NCBI GenBank assembly: GCA_018384835.1
Contig: JAHAYB010000348.1
Span: forward strand, 1 to 6,431
DNA: 6,431 nucleotides
Direction: 5' to 3'
DNA from: Comamonas sp.
Lineage (GTDB): Bacteria > Pseudomonadota > Gammaproteobacteria > Burkholderiales > Burkholderiaceae_C
In this document: one piece after another, positions 1 through 5,744 of the stretch
Layout: each line of letters begins with the position of its first letter
How positions within the stretch are numbered: the first letter of the stretch is position 1
Translations under genes and position numbers: made by a program
Notes under the pieces: generated by a model
The model's database searches: none
What the model was told of the DNA's origin: nothing
Seen by the model: only the letters and a program-made list of their open reading frames with translations

Positions 1-488
1 TCAGGCTCTGGTTCTGGCTCTGGTTCAGGCTCTGGCTCTACAGGCTCCACCGGTTGCACGGGTGCAGGGTTTTCTACCTTGGCCGGTGGGGTGTCATCGC
101 CCTCTTGTGCCTGGGGCACTGCCTGCCCACCGATGGTGATCGCACCTGCGTTCTCGCTGCCCATGTCGGTGTTGATCTGCACATTAAATACACCGCTGTT
201 GGTGCCAAGAGCCGTCCCTTCCTCACTCATTTGGATGGCTACTCTGGCTAGCAGCGTGCCTGCGCTGTCGTAAATTTCCAGCAAGTTACCGGTGGACTTA
301 AACGCAAAATCTTCAATATTGCCCGCTAGGTTGACACGTGCAATGTTTTGGTCGATATCGGCCTTGGCGGCGCTGCTGGTGAGCGTAACAGTCTGTGGCT
401 GGGCGGCACTGTTGTTGCCGTAAACGCTGGTGTTGGGGTTAGAGACAATATAGTTCGTGTCCTGGGGATCTAAAAATACACGTGCCAT
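1..488 (-). CDS. Putative surface or secreted protein, N-terminal part (runs off the left edge)
   Basis: The frame is open from the ATG at 488 to the window edge: 162 complete codons with no stop. A GGAG ribosome-binding site lies ten bases upstream. The product begins MARVFLDPQDTNYIVSNP and has no Sec signal peptide or membrane segment. Residues 1-40 are rich in Asn, Ser and Thr. Residues about 48-125 look like alternating beta strands (RVNLAGNIEDFAFKSTG, then LLEIYDSAGTLLARVAI, then a Gly-rich stretch ending ITIGG). This resembles the N-terminal beta domain of large Burkholderiales RTX-type adhesins, which are exported by type I secretion using a C-terminal signal. From about residue 146 the chain becomes a Pro-Glu repeat, a likely rigid linker. 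It lies downstream of gspK on the same strand but has its own apparent promoter. The coding region is secure; the adhesin assignment is inferred from composition and style. The C-terminal part is needed to settle the export route. Confidence 0.8.
   Translation of the reverse strand, partial: MARVFLDPQDTNYIVSNPNTSVYGNNSAAQPQTVTLTSSAAKADIDQNIARVNLAGNIEDFAFKSTGNLLEIYDSAGTLLARVAIQMSEEGTALGTNSGVFNVQINTDMGSENAGAITIGGQAVPQAQEGDDTPPAKVENPAPVQPVEPVEPEPEPEPEPEP
4..39 (-). repeat. Hexanucleotide tandem repeat encoding Pro-Glu units
   Basis: Six consecutive near-identical 6-base units (GGCTCT, GGTTCT or GGTTCA on the plus strand) encode alternating Glu and Pro on the minus strand. The array may continue past the window edge. 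Because the unit is two codons, copy-number change would alter the length of the Glu-Pro linker without shifting the frame. Confidence 0.75.
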
Positions 489-498
489 GGCCGGTTAG

Positions 499-502
499 CT
501 CC
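499..502 (-). promoter_or_regulatory. Ribosome-binding site of the surface-protein gene
   Basis: GGAG on the minus strand lies ten bases before the ATG at 488. It supports this start and shows that the left-edge frame is a real gene. Confidence 0.65.
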
Positions 503-526
503 AAGATGGGTGGATAAATGCCTGCC

Positions 527-582
527 CCAAGTGCCCCAAACATACGGTTTAGACGGCTTTTAATGGCTGAAAGAGCACTTGG
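527..582 (-). promoter_or_regulatory. Inverted repeat / possible stem-loop in the 5' leader of the surface-protein gene
   Basis: Plus-strand CCAAGTGC (527-534) and GCACTTGG (575-582) are perfect 8-base inverted arms separated by 40 bases. On the minus-strand transcript the stem could extend to TGCC/GGCA outside the arms with a two-base bulge. The inner arm overlaps a 9-base-period direct repeat, TGCCCCAA at 523-530 and 532-539. The element lies between the candidate -10 box and the ribosome-binding site, so it could be an RNA hairpin near the 5' end or a protein-binding site. No function is proven. Confidence 0.4.
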
Positions 583-591
583 CAACCGGCG

Positions 592-618
592 AAACTACCC
601 CCCCCCCGCATTTGTCAA
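592..618 (-). promoter_or_regulatory. Candidate sigma-70 promoter with a G10 spacer
   Basis: On the minus strand a perfect -35 hexamer TTGACA (618-613) is followed by AATGC, ten G residues (607-598), and then TAGTTT (597-592). TAGTTT matches the -10 consensus at its first, second and last positions, which are the three most important. The spacer is 15 bases at the present tract length and would reach the optimal 17 with twelve G. A start site near 585 would give a leader of about 97 bases before the ATG at 488. The -35 box is clear; the -10 assignment is an inference. Confidence 0.5.
598..607. repeat. Homopolymer run of ten C (G10 on the minus strand)
   Basis: An uninterrupted C10 tract lies in the 204-base gap between gspK and the left-edge surface-protein gene. 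Tracts of this length are prone to slipped-strand mispairing. Its position between the putative -35 and -10 boxes makes it a candidate contingency locus. Homopolymer length is also a frequent sequencing error, so the exact count should be treated with care. Confidence 0.9.
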
Positions 619-692
619 GGCGGTTAAACCCCTGATTATTGAGTATTGGCAATAAAACAACGGTGCTTTGATAGCGGTGCTGAAAACACATG

Positions 693-1706
693 TCAAGGCG
701 CACTACCAGCCTCCCACGCAATACCACTACTACGCAGATATTGCACGCGCACTTGCGTACCGGTGCGCTGCAATTGGGCTTGCATGGCCAGGGCGGTGTC
801 TTCAATACGGATTTGGCCTATGGCCTCAAAGTATTGGCTATTAACGGAAAAATATTCCGCCGCTAGGTCATCGGCTTGCAGCCCCAGGAGCTCGCGGGCT
901 TGCTCTAGGTTGGCAATGCTGTTGCGCTGGCGGGCTTGCAACAGGGCTTGTACTGGGGCTTGTTCTGCTACAGCGGCAGGCAGGGCGGCAGCAATCACAG
1001 CAGCGCTAGCGGTATTCAGGTTGACCGGGGTAGCTACCGGCAGCAGGCTGGCATGGGGGCGCAGGGCGGCAATGCTGGTGCTGCTGATGCCTAGCCAGGC
1101 TAAGTCTTCTAAGCGCTGGGGCATGAGCGGGCGCTGGGGCAGCTCGGGGCTGTTGGCTTGGTCTAAGCCTTGCAGCAGGGCATTGGCCTCGTCCTGGGGC
1201 AGCCCCAGTTGATGGAATAGGGCGCGTACCTGGCGCTGGTGCTCGGGGCGGCGCGGGATTTGGTCAAGTACGCTATTGAGCAGATTGAGCCGCGCTTGCA
1301 GGTCTTGCATTTGCCCGGCTAGGTAGGCATCGGCCAAATCACTACTGGCATCGCTGACGGTGTGGCTGCCGCCTTGCGCGGCTAGAAAGCTGCCCAAGGC
1401 AGTGGGTTGCAGGGGCAGTGCCCAGGGTTCGGACGGGTGGTCGGTTTGTGGTGCGGCTTGGGCATCTTGGCGTAGTAGCAGGCGCGACCAGTCCAGCGCC
1501 CCGCGCAGCAGCCAGAAGGCTTGTTGGCGGTGGCGCTCGGCGGTTTCTACCTCAGCGCTGCGCCACAAGTCGGCCATGCTGGCGCTGGCTATGCTGGCAA
1601 CCAGTGCCACCGTCACCATCGCTAGCAAAATGGCTGCGCCGCATTGCTTGGGTAGGCTGGCGGGGGCATGGGTAGGAGGGGGCAGAGCGGGGGGCGTAGA
1701 TGTCAT
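693..1706 (-). CDS. gspK: T2SS tip pseudopilin GspK
   Basis: GspK is a large minor pseudopilin of the type II secretion system; with GspI and GspJ it forms the complex capping the periplasmic pseudopilus. The ATG at 1706 overlaps the gspJ stop as ATGA, giving 337 residues, the usual size. A 23-residue Pro-rich leader ends KQCG, and the hydrophobic helix AAILLAMVTVALVASIAS (about 24-41) follows. As in other GspK proteins, mature position 5 is Leu rather than Glu. The internal DLQARLNLLN stretch and VNLNTASAAVIAAAL near residue 228 are hallmarks of the GspK alpha-helical (SAM-like) region, and the C-terminal FSVNSQYFEAIGQIRI fits the pilin-like fold. The cysteine just before the processing Gly is unusual. 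No clear ribosome-binding site is visible, so translation is probably coupled to gspJ. It is the last gene of the run, with gspL and gspM absent downstream. Confidence 0.95.
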   Translation of the reverse strand: MTSTPPALPPPTHAPASLPKQCGAAILLAMVTVALVASIASASMADLWRSAEVETAERHRQQAFWLLRGALDWSRLLLRQDAQAAPQTDHPSEPWALPLQPTALGSFLAAQGGSHTVSDASSDLADAYLAGQMQDLQARLNLLNSVLDQIPRRPEHQRQVRALFHQLGLPQDEANALLQGLDQANSPELPQRPLMPQRLEDLAWLGISSTSIAALRPHASLLPVATPVNLNTASAAVIAAALPAAVAEQAPVQALLQARQRNSIANLEQARELLGLQADDLAAEYFSVNSQYFEAIGQIRIEDTALAMQAQLQRTGTQVRVQYLRSSGIAWEAGSAP

Positions 1707-2410
1707 GGCTGGCGTGCTTGGGCAGCCGCCCAGTCTTTGGTGAGTAGCCCTCGGCTGCTGTGCAGCTCTAGGCGCACGCCCAGGGGCTGGGCACGTTGGG
1801 CGGCGCGGTTGATGCGGCGCAGCAGTCGCTGGGGCAGGGCTTGGTGGGCGCTGTTGCTCGCTTGCTCTAGGTTGGCGGAACTTTGCGCATTCACCCAAGC
1901 ATTGCCCACCCACAGCAGCACTTGCATATCTTGGGCGGGCAGCAGCGCCAAGCTGTTCTCTAAAGCGCCGCCGCGCCCCCAATTGGCGGCGGCTTGCCAG
2001 GCTTGTTGCCATTCATCCATGCGGGTCAAGGGGGGGGATTGCCAGCGCATCCATTGCTGGCTCTGGCCGTCAGAGCGCACCGCCCAGGCCACGACGGTGG
2101 CGGCAGCGCCTTGTTCCGGGCTTTGCCGACGGGTGAGGCGAAACACCTTGCCATCCCAGCCCATAGGCGCTGCGCCGCTGGGCATAAAGGCTTGGTCTAA
2201 GTCGGTATGCCATTGGCTCAGAGCCACATGCAGTTGCGACTGCCATTGCCCATGTGCTTGGCTATGGGCGCGGGTGCGTAGCAGGGCATCCATGCCCAGC
2301 CAAGTCATGCTGGCCATGATGGCGAGCACCGCCAGCGCCAGCAGCAGCTCTACCAAGGTAAAGCCGTGGGGGCGCATGGGCTGAATCGGGCGGATGCGGC
2401 TAGCGGCCAT
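1703..2410 (-). CDS. gspJ: T2SS minor pseudopilin GspJ
   Basis: GspJ is a minor pseudopilin of the GspI-GspJ-GspK tip complex, inserted in the inner membrane and then assembled into the periplasmic pseudopilus. The 235-residue product begins with a basic leader (MAASRIRPIQPMRPHG) followed by the cleavage motif G|FTLVELLLALAVLAIMASM, with Glu at mature position 5. The rest is a Trp- and Gln-rich globular domain; the C-terminal QPLGVRLELHSSRGLLTKDW matches the final strand region usual in GspJ. The ATG at 2410 shares one base with the gspI stop (TGATG), pointing to coupled translation. A second Met at residue 12 is an alternative start that would still leave a short basic leader. The stop overlaps the gspK start by four bases. 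Confidence 0.93.
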   Translation of the reverse strand: MAASRIRPIQPMRPHGFTLVELLLALAVLAIMASMTWLGMDALLRTRAHSQAHGQWQSQLHVALSQWHTDLDQAFMPSGAAPMGWDGKVFRLTRRQSPEQGAAATVVAWAVRSDGQSQQWMRWQSPPLTRMDEWQQAWQAAANWGRGGALENSLALLPAQDMQVLLWVGNAWVNAQSSANLEQASNSAHQALPQRLLRRINRAAQRAQPLGVRLELHSSRGLLTKDWAAAQARQP

Positions 2411-2811
2411 CAATACCGCCCCACCACGGTGGCTACCGACAAAATGGATTGCCCATCTTGCAAAACCTGCGCCTGCACCCGCCGAAAACTGGGGTTGGGC
2501 GTGGCCGAGGTGTGCAGCACCACGGTGAACTCCTGCTCCAACTGGGTGCAACTGCTTTGCATTTGCCCAATGCCGGGGTAGCGCCCGCCTAGTTGCAAGG
2601 CCGCCAGGATGTTGTCCGCGCATAGCTGCGCCAGGGTGACTTGGCGCTGGCGCTCTAGGGCGTGGGTGCTGGCTTGTATGGCTTGGCTGGCGGCCAGGAG
2701 GGCTATGGCGCTGATGGCCAGGGCAATCAGCACTTCCACCAAGGTCATCCCCAGGGCGGGGCGCGGCAAAGTAGGCCGACTACGGTAACGAAAGCAGCGG
2801 GCGGCCATCAT
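2410..2811 (-). CDS. gspI: T2SS minor pseudopilin GspI
   Basis: GspI is the minor pseudopilin that nucleates assembly of the tip complex with GspJ and GspK. The product is 133 residues, normal for the family. The leader, about 21 residues, is rich in Arg (MMAARCFRYRSRPTLPRPALG) and ends at G|MTLVEVLIALAISAIALLAA. Met replaces the usual Phe at mature position 1, while Glu5 is kept. The C-terminal domain with LCADNILAALQLGGRYPGIG fits the GspI pattern in which an Asn-rich helix precedes a Pro-Gly turn. Two adjacent ATG codons (2811 and 2808) overlap the gspH stop, so either could be used; the upstream one is chosen here. No ribosome-binding site is evident, as expected for coupling to gspH. Confidence 0.93.
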   Translation of the reverse strand: MMAARCFRYRSRPTLPRPALGMTLVEVLIALAISAIALLAASQAIQASTHALERQRQVTLAQLCADNILAALQLGGRYPGIGQMQSSCTQLEQEFTVVLHTSATPNPSFRRVQAQVLQDGQSILSVATVVGRY

Positions 2812-3287
2812 GGGGCAGGGGTGGGTTCCGCGCTTTGCACGGTAAAGGGCGCTGCGCCATTGCTGGCGATGACCAGGCTAGCGCCGGGCTTGCCCTGCCA
2901 GAACAGGCGCACTTGCTGGGGTGGCAACACCGGCTCTGGCCCTAAGATAAGCACCGCTGGCGCGGCTTGGATGCTGGCATCCTCCCACTGGCTGGGCAGG
3001 CTTTGCTGGGGGGGCAGCCCCTGCCACAGCAAGGCGGGCTGGCCGGGGGCGCTGGGTGTTTGCAGGCGCAGCACCACGGGCAGGCCGCTAGCGCGGGAGT
3101 GGGCACGCGCCACCTCCAGCCAGGCGGCCAGACGCTCGCCCGCTTGGCCGAGTAGGCGTGTCTCTGGTGCAGGCAGTGCCAAGCTCACCCCGGCGGTGAC
3201 GATGGCCATAATCGCCATCACCAGCATCAGCTCCAGTAAGGTAAAGCCGCTCTGGTGGGGCTTATTGCCAACTGCCAATATCGGCAT
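2808..3287 (-). CDS. gspH: T2SS minor pseudopilin GspH
   Basis: GspH is a minor pseudopilin that links the major pseudopilin GspG filament to the GspI-J-K tip. Starting from the ATG at 3287, the product has 159 residues. The leader MPILAVGNKPHQSG is followed by FTLLELMLVMAIMAIVTAGVS, with Glu5 present. The ERLAAWLEVARAHSRASGLPVVL segment is the typical GspH helix-strand junction, and the C-terminal beta region ends near PFTVQSAE. The start is supported by GAGGG five bases upstream, inside gspG. It overlaps the 3' end of gspG by 26 bases, and the frame remains open further upstream within gspG. A start at the TTG codon at 3278 is a less likely alternative. Confidence 0.92.
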   Translation of the reverse strand: MPILAVGNKPHQSGFTLLELMLVMAIMAIVTAGVSLALPAPETRLLGQAGERLAAWLEVARAHSRASGLPVVLRLQTPSAPGQPALLWQGLPPQQSLPSQWEDASIQAAPAVLILGPEPVLPPQQVRLFWQGKPGASLVIASNGAAPFTVQSAEPTPAP

Positions 3288-3756
3288 CAAAACCCTCGCC
3301 GCCGTTACGGCCATCCGCGCCAAAACTGAGCACATCGACCTCGCCCTTTACGCCGGGGTTGAGGTATTGATAGGGGTTGCCCCAGGGGTCTTGCGGGAGT
3401 TTTTCCAGGTAGGGCTTCCAGTTGGCGGGGGCGGGAGCGCTGCTGGGGCGCTGCACCAGGGCTTGCAAGCCTTGCTCTGCCGTGGGGTAGCGGTGGTTGT
3501 CCAGCTTGTAGAGCTTGAGCGCCTGCATGATGCTGGCAATATCGGTTTTGGCGGCGGTGACGCGCGCTTCGTTGGGGCGGTCCATCAGGCTGGGCACAAT
3601 CAACGCGCCCAAAACGCCAATAATCACCACCACAATCATCAGCTCCAACAGCGTAAAGCCGCGCTGAAGCTGCGTACCTAGGCGTGATGAGCGTGACGAG
3701 CGTGATGGGTGTGATAGGCGGGGGGCGCAGTGGGGGGAGTGGGTGAGGTTCAACAT
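3262..3756 (-). CDS. gspG: T2SS major pseudopilin GspG
   Basis: GspG is the major subunit of the T2SS pseudopilus, which is thought to push substrates through the outer-membrane secretin. The prepilin motif RG|FTLLELMIVVVIIGVLGALIV has Glu5 and is followed by the family-typical MDRPNEARVTAAKTDI, LDNHRYPTAEQGLQAL and LPQDPWGNPYQYLNPG. The C-terminal loop FGADGRNGGEGFDADI is the calcium-binding loop. The mature protein is about 131 residues. With the ATG at 3756 the leader is 33 residues, long and rich in Ser and Arg, partly encoded by a 9-base repeat. No ATG or GTG lies closer to the cleavage site. A GTG at 3810 would overlap the divergent gspC start and is rejected. The Shine-Dalgarno sequence is weak. 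This is the first gene of the gspGHIJK operon. Confidence 0.96.
   Translation of the reverse strand: MLNLTHSPHCAPRLSHPSRSSRSSRLGTQLQRGFTLLELMIVVVIIGVLGALIVPSLMDRPNEARVTAAKTDIASIMQALKLYKLDNHRYPTAEQGLQALVQRPSSAPAPANWKPYLEKLPQDPWGNPYQYLNPGVKGEVDVLSFGADGRNGGEGFDADIGSWQ
3293..3297 (-). promoter_or_regulatory. Ribosome-binding site of gspH inside gspG
   Basis: GAGGG on the minus strand lies five bases before the ATG at 3287. It decides the gspH start among several in-frame Met codons upstream and shows that gspH initiates within the end of gspG. Confidence 0.6.
3682..3717 (-). repeat. Four imperfect 9-base tandem repeats in the gspG leader
   Basis: Plus-strand units GCGTGATGA, GCGTGACGA, GCGTGATGG and GTGTGATAG stand head to tail. 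On the coding strand they specify the Ser/Arg-rich part of the GspG leader (HPSRSSRSSR). The unit is three codons, so copy changes keep the frame. Confidence 0.75.
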
Positions 3757-3804
3757 CAATCTTAAAAAGTTAGTAAGCACGTTCTCAATCAGGAAAGACT
3801 GCAA
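3757..3804. promoter_or_regulatory. Divergent gspG / gspC intergenic region
   Basis: Only 48 bases separate the two divergent starts. The stretch is AT-rich compared with its surroundings (TTAAAAAGTTAGTAAG around 3762-3777). A TATACG on the minus strand, inside the gspC start region, is a possible -10 for gspG, but no convincing -35 box could be placed for either direction. At least one promoter probably extends into the opposite gene. Confidence 0.35.
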
Positions 3805-4242
3805 ATGCACCGTATAGCGAGTTTTTTGCTGTGGGCTGGCGCAGCGGCTTTAGCCACCACCTTATGGCTGGGCAGCCCCAGCGCACAGTTGCCAAATGTA
3901 GCGCAGCCGCCCCAGGCTGTTGGCGCAAACCATGCTTTGCCTGATGTGCAGCGGGTGTTGCAGGCAGGCGGGGCGGCGGCGCAGGTGGCCGCGCCGCGCC
4001 GCTCTGCCCCAGCGCCAGTGCCAGCGCCTGAGCTGGTGCAAGGCTGGCGGCTGCTGGGCATTGTGCACGCCAGCGCGGCGCAAACCTCCCACGCCCTGCT
4101 GCAACAAGGCACACAGCCCCCGCGTGCCCTGCGCGTGGGCGAGCATCTGGCCGATGGGCTGGAAATTGTCGCCATTACGGCGCGGGAAGTCCGCATCAGC
4201 ACCCCTACAGGCTCCCAGCGATTAGTGCTGCCTGCGCCCTAG
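3805..4242 (+). CDS. gspC: Short T2SS inner-membrane protein GspC (anchor and HR domain only)
   Basis: GspC connects the inner-membrane platform of the T2SS to the outer-membrane secretin GspD. This 145-residue version is about half the length of classical enterobacterial GspC. Residues about 4-22 form one membrane helix (FLLWAGAAALATTLWLG). A Pro/Ala-rich linker follows (about 30-76), and then the HR domain (about 78-143): GWRLLGIVHA, HALLQQGTQPPRALRVGEHLADGL and EVRISTPTGSQRLVL. The HR domain is the part that binds the secretin. There is no C-terminal PDZ or coiled-coil domain, and the stop is clean, so this looks like a natural short form rather than a broken gene. AGGA lies ten bases before the ATG. 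It is divergent from gspG and not followed by gspD, so the remaining T2SS genes must be elsewhere. Confidence 0.85.
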   Translation: MHRIASFLLWAGAAALATTLWLGSPSAQLPNVAQPPQAVGANHALPDVQRVLQAGGAAAQVAAPRRSAPAPVPAPELVQGWRLLGIVHASAAQTSHALLQQGTQPPRALRVGEHLADGLEIVAITAREVRISTPTGSQRLVLPAP

Positions 4243-4310
4243 ATGCTAGTGTTATCCCCGACAATTGCCCCCTTTGTTGATGTTGATGACACTGGAACCC
4301 CTGCACAAGC

Positions 4311-5687
4311 ATGAAAGCCCCTGAACTGCTGCTCCCTGCTGGCTCGCTAGACAAAATGCGTGCCGCCTACGACTTTGGCGCGGATGCCATCTACGCCGGC
4401 CAGCCGCGCTACAGCTTGCGCGCGCGCAACAATGAGTTTCGCCTGGAGCAAATCGCCCAGGGCATTGAAGAAGCCCATGCTCGTGGCAAAAAATTCTTCG
4501 TCACCAGCAATCTGATTGCCCACAATGACAAGGTGCGCACCTATCTGCGCGACATTGAGCCGGTGATTGCCTGCAAGCCTGATGCCTTCATCATGGCCGA
4601 CCCTGGCCTGATTGCTATGGTCAAAGAAAAATGGCCAGAAACGGAAATCCACCTCTCGGTGCAGGCCAATACCACCAACTACGCCACCGTCAAGTTTTGG
4701 CAAAAAATGGGCGTGTCGCGCATCATCCTCTCGCGTGAATTGAGCCTGGACGAGATTGAAAAAATCCGCCAAGAATGCCCCGATATGGAGCTGGAAGTAT
4801 TCGTTCACGGCGCGCTGTGCATTGCCTACTCCGGGCGCTGCCTGCTGTCGGGCTACTTCAACCGCCGCGACCCCAACCAGGGCACTTGCACCAACGCCTG
4901 CCGCTGGGAATACAAAACCCACGATGCCGCTGTCGACCCCAACACCGGCGAAGCTCTGGCCACCCCCATGCCCGAGGGCTTTAGCTTTAGCAAATCCCGC
5001 GAAGATGCGGACAGCCAGTTTTCCAGCGCTGTGGGCGATGGCCAGCGCCACCCCCTGGCCGACCAGGTGTATCTGCTAGAAGAAAAAGGCCGCCCCGGTG
5101 AGCTGATGCCCATCATGGAAGACGAGCACGGCACTTACATCATGAACAGCAAGGACTTACGCGCTGTAGAGCACGTAGAGCGCCTGGTCAAAATCGGCGT
5201 GGATTCGCTCAAGATTGAAGGCCGTACCAAAAGCCTGTACTACGTTGCCCGCACTGCGCAGGTCTATCGCCGCGCCATTGACGATGCCGTGGCTGGCCGC
5301 CCCTTCAACCCCCATTTGATTACCGAGCTGGAAGGCTTGGCCAACCGTGGCTACACCGGCGGCCTGCTGGAGCGCCGCCCCGCTAACGACTACCAAAACT
5401 ACGAAACCGGCACCAGCGTTTTGCAGCGCAGCCACTACGTCGGCCAGGTGCGCGGCTACGACAGCGATAGCGGCATGGCAGAAATTGAAACCATGAACCG
5501 CTTTGCCGTGGGCGACACGATTGAAGTCATCCACCCCAGCGGCAACCGCACCTTGAAGCTAGAGCAAATGTTCAACCTGGACGGTGAACCTGTGCAAGTC
5601 GCCCCCGGCAACCCCGTGCGTGTGCGCGTGCCTCTGGCCGCCCCAGCAGAAGGGGCGCTGATTGCCCGCCTGCTGCAAACGGCGTAA
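4311..5687 (+). CDS. trhP: tRNA 5-hydroxyuridine modification protein TrhP (YegQ), U32 peptidase family
   Basis: TrhP (formerly YegQ) is needed for the prephenate-dependent route to 5-hydroxyuridine at wobble position 34 of tRNA, the precursor of cmo5U and mo5U. It acts in the cytoplasm. The 458 residues closely match the roughly 450 of E. coli YegQ. The N-terminal PELLLPAGSLDKMRAAYDFGADAIYAG begins a TIM-barrel-like fold. The family signature lies at about 162-200: EVFVHGALCIAYSGRCLLSG, then RRDPNQGTCTNACRW. Cysteines 170, 177, 193 and 197 are probable Fe-S ligands, by analogy with the U32 relatives UbiU and UbiV. DSLKIEGRTKSLYYVA and the C-terminal beta domain are also typical. The annotation peptidase is historical. 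The ribosome-binding site (TGGAA, about 13 bases away) is weak, but the Met starts the conserved domain directly. It may be cotranscribed with gspC and yggX. Confidence 0.96.
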   Translation: MKAPELLLPAGSLDKMRAAYDFGADAIYAGQPRYSLRARNNEFRLEQIAQGIEEAHARGKKFFVTSNLIAHNDKVRTYLRDIEPVIACKPDAFIMADPGLIAMVKEKWPETEIHLSVQANTTNYATVKFWQKMGVSRIILSRELSLDEIEKIRQECPDMELEVFVHGALCIAYSGRCLLSGYFNRRDPNQGTCTNACRWEYKTHDAAVDPNTGEALATPMPEGFSFSKSREDADSQFSSAVGDGQRHPLADQVYLLEEKGRPGELMPIMEDEHGTYIMNSKDLRAVEHVERLVKIGVDSLKIEGRTKSLYYVARTAQVYRRAIDDAVAGRPFNPHLITELEGLANRGYTGGLLERRPANDYQNYETGTSVLQRSHYVGQVRGYDSDSGMAEIETMNRFAVGDTIEVIHPSGNRTLKLEQMFNLDGEPVQVAPGNPVRVRVPLAAPAEGALIARLLQTA

Positions 5688-5730
5688 AGCGGCACAGAAA
5701 ATATCGCAACCCCAACGACAACCACGAATC

Positions 5731-5736
5731 AGGAGG
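5731..5736 (+). promoter_or_regulatory. Strong ribosome-binding site of yggX
   Basis: A perfect AGGAGG lies eight bases before the ATG at 5745. It is by far the best Shine-Dalgarno in the window and suggests high translation of yggX compared with its neighbours. Confidence 0.85.
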
Positions 5737-5744
5737 AAAAAATC

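Noticed and set aside
547..560. Minus-strand GCCGTCTAAA resembling the Neisseria DNA uptake sequence GCCGTCTGAA
   Set aside because: A single inexact copy with no other occurrence noticed in the window, and the genes do not point to Neisseria.
636..655. TTATTG/CAATAA inverted repeat as a gspK terminator
   Set aside because: The stem is only six mostly A-T pairs and no T run follows on the minus strand.
560..805. Minus-strand frame of 81 codons spanning the end of gspK and the intergenic gap
   Set aside because: It overlaps gspK in another frame and translates straight through the poly-C tract and candidate promoter. It has no start signal and no recognisable product.
646..1212. Plus-strand frame opposite the 3' end of gspK
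   Set aside because: The translation is rich in Arg, Cys, Ser and Trp with no domain, and the opposite strand encodes the recognisable GspK C-terminal region.
898..1876. Exact 17-base direct repeat (898-914 and 1860-1876)
   Set aside because: Both copies encode Ala-Asn-Leu-Glu-Gln-Ala in helices of GspK and GspJ with the same codons. There is no sign of a mobile element; coincidence or local codon preference is enough.
2662..3681. Long plus-strand open frame (339 codons) opposite gspI, gspH and gspG
   Set aside because: It lies wholly antisense to three recognisable pseudopilin genes, has no ribosome-binding site and low-complexity composition. It is a by-product of high GC and codon bias on the opposite strand.
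3757..3810. GTG at 3810 as an upstream start for gspG
   Set aside because: It would make the leader 51 residues and overlap the first codons of divergent gspC. The ATG at 3756 is simpler.
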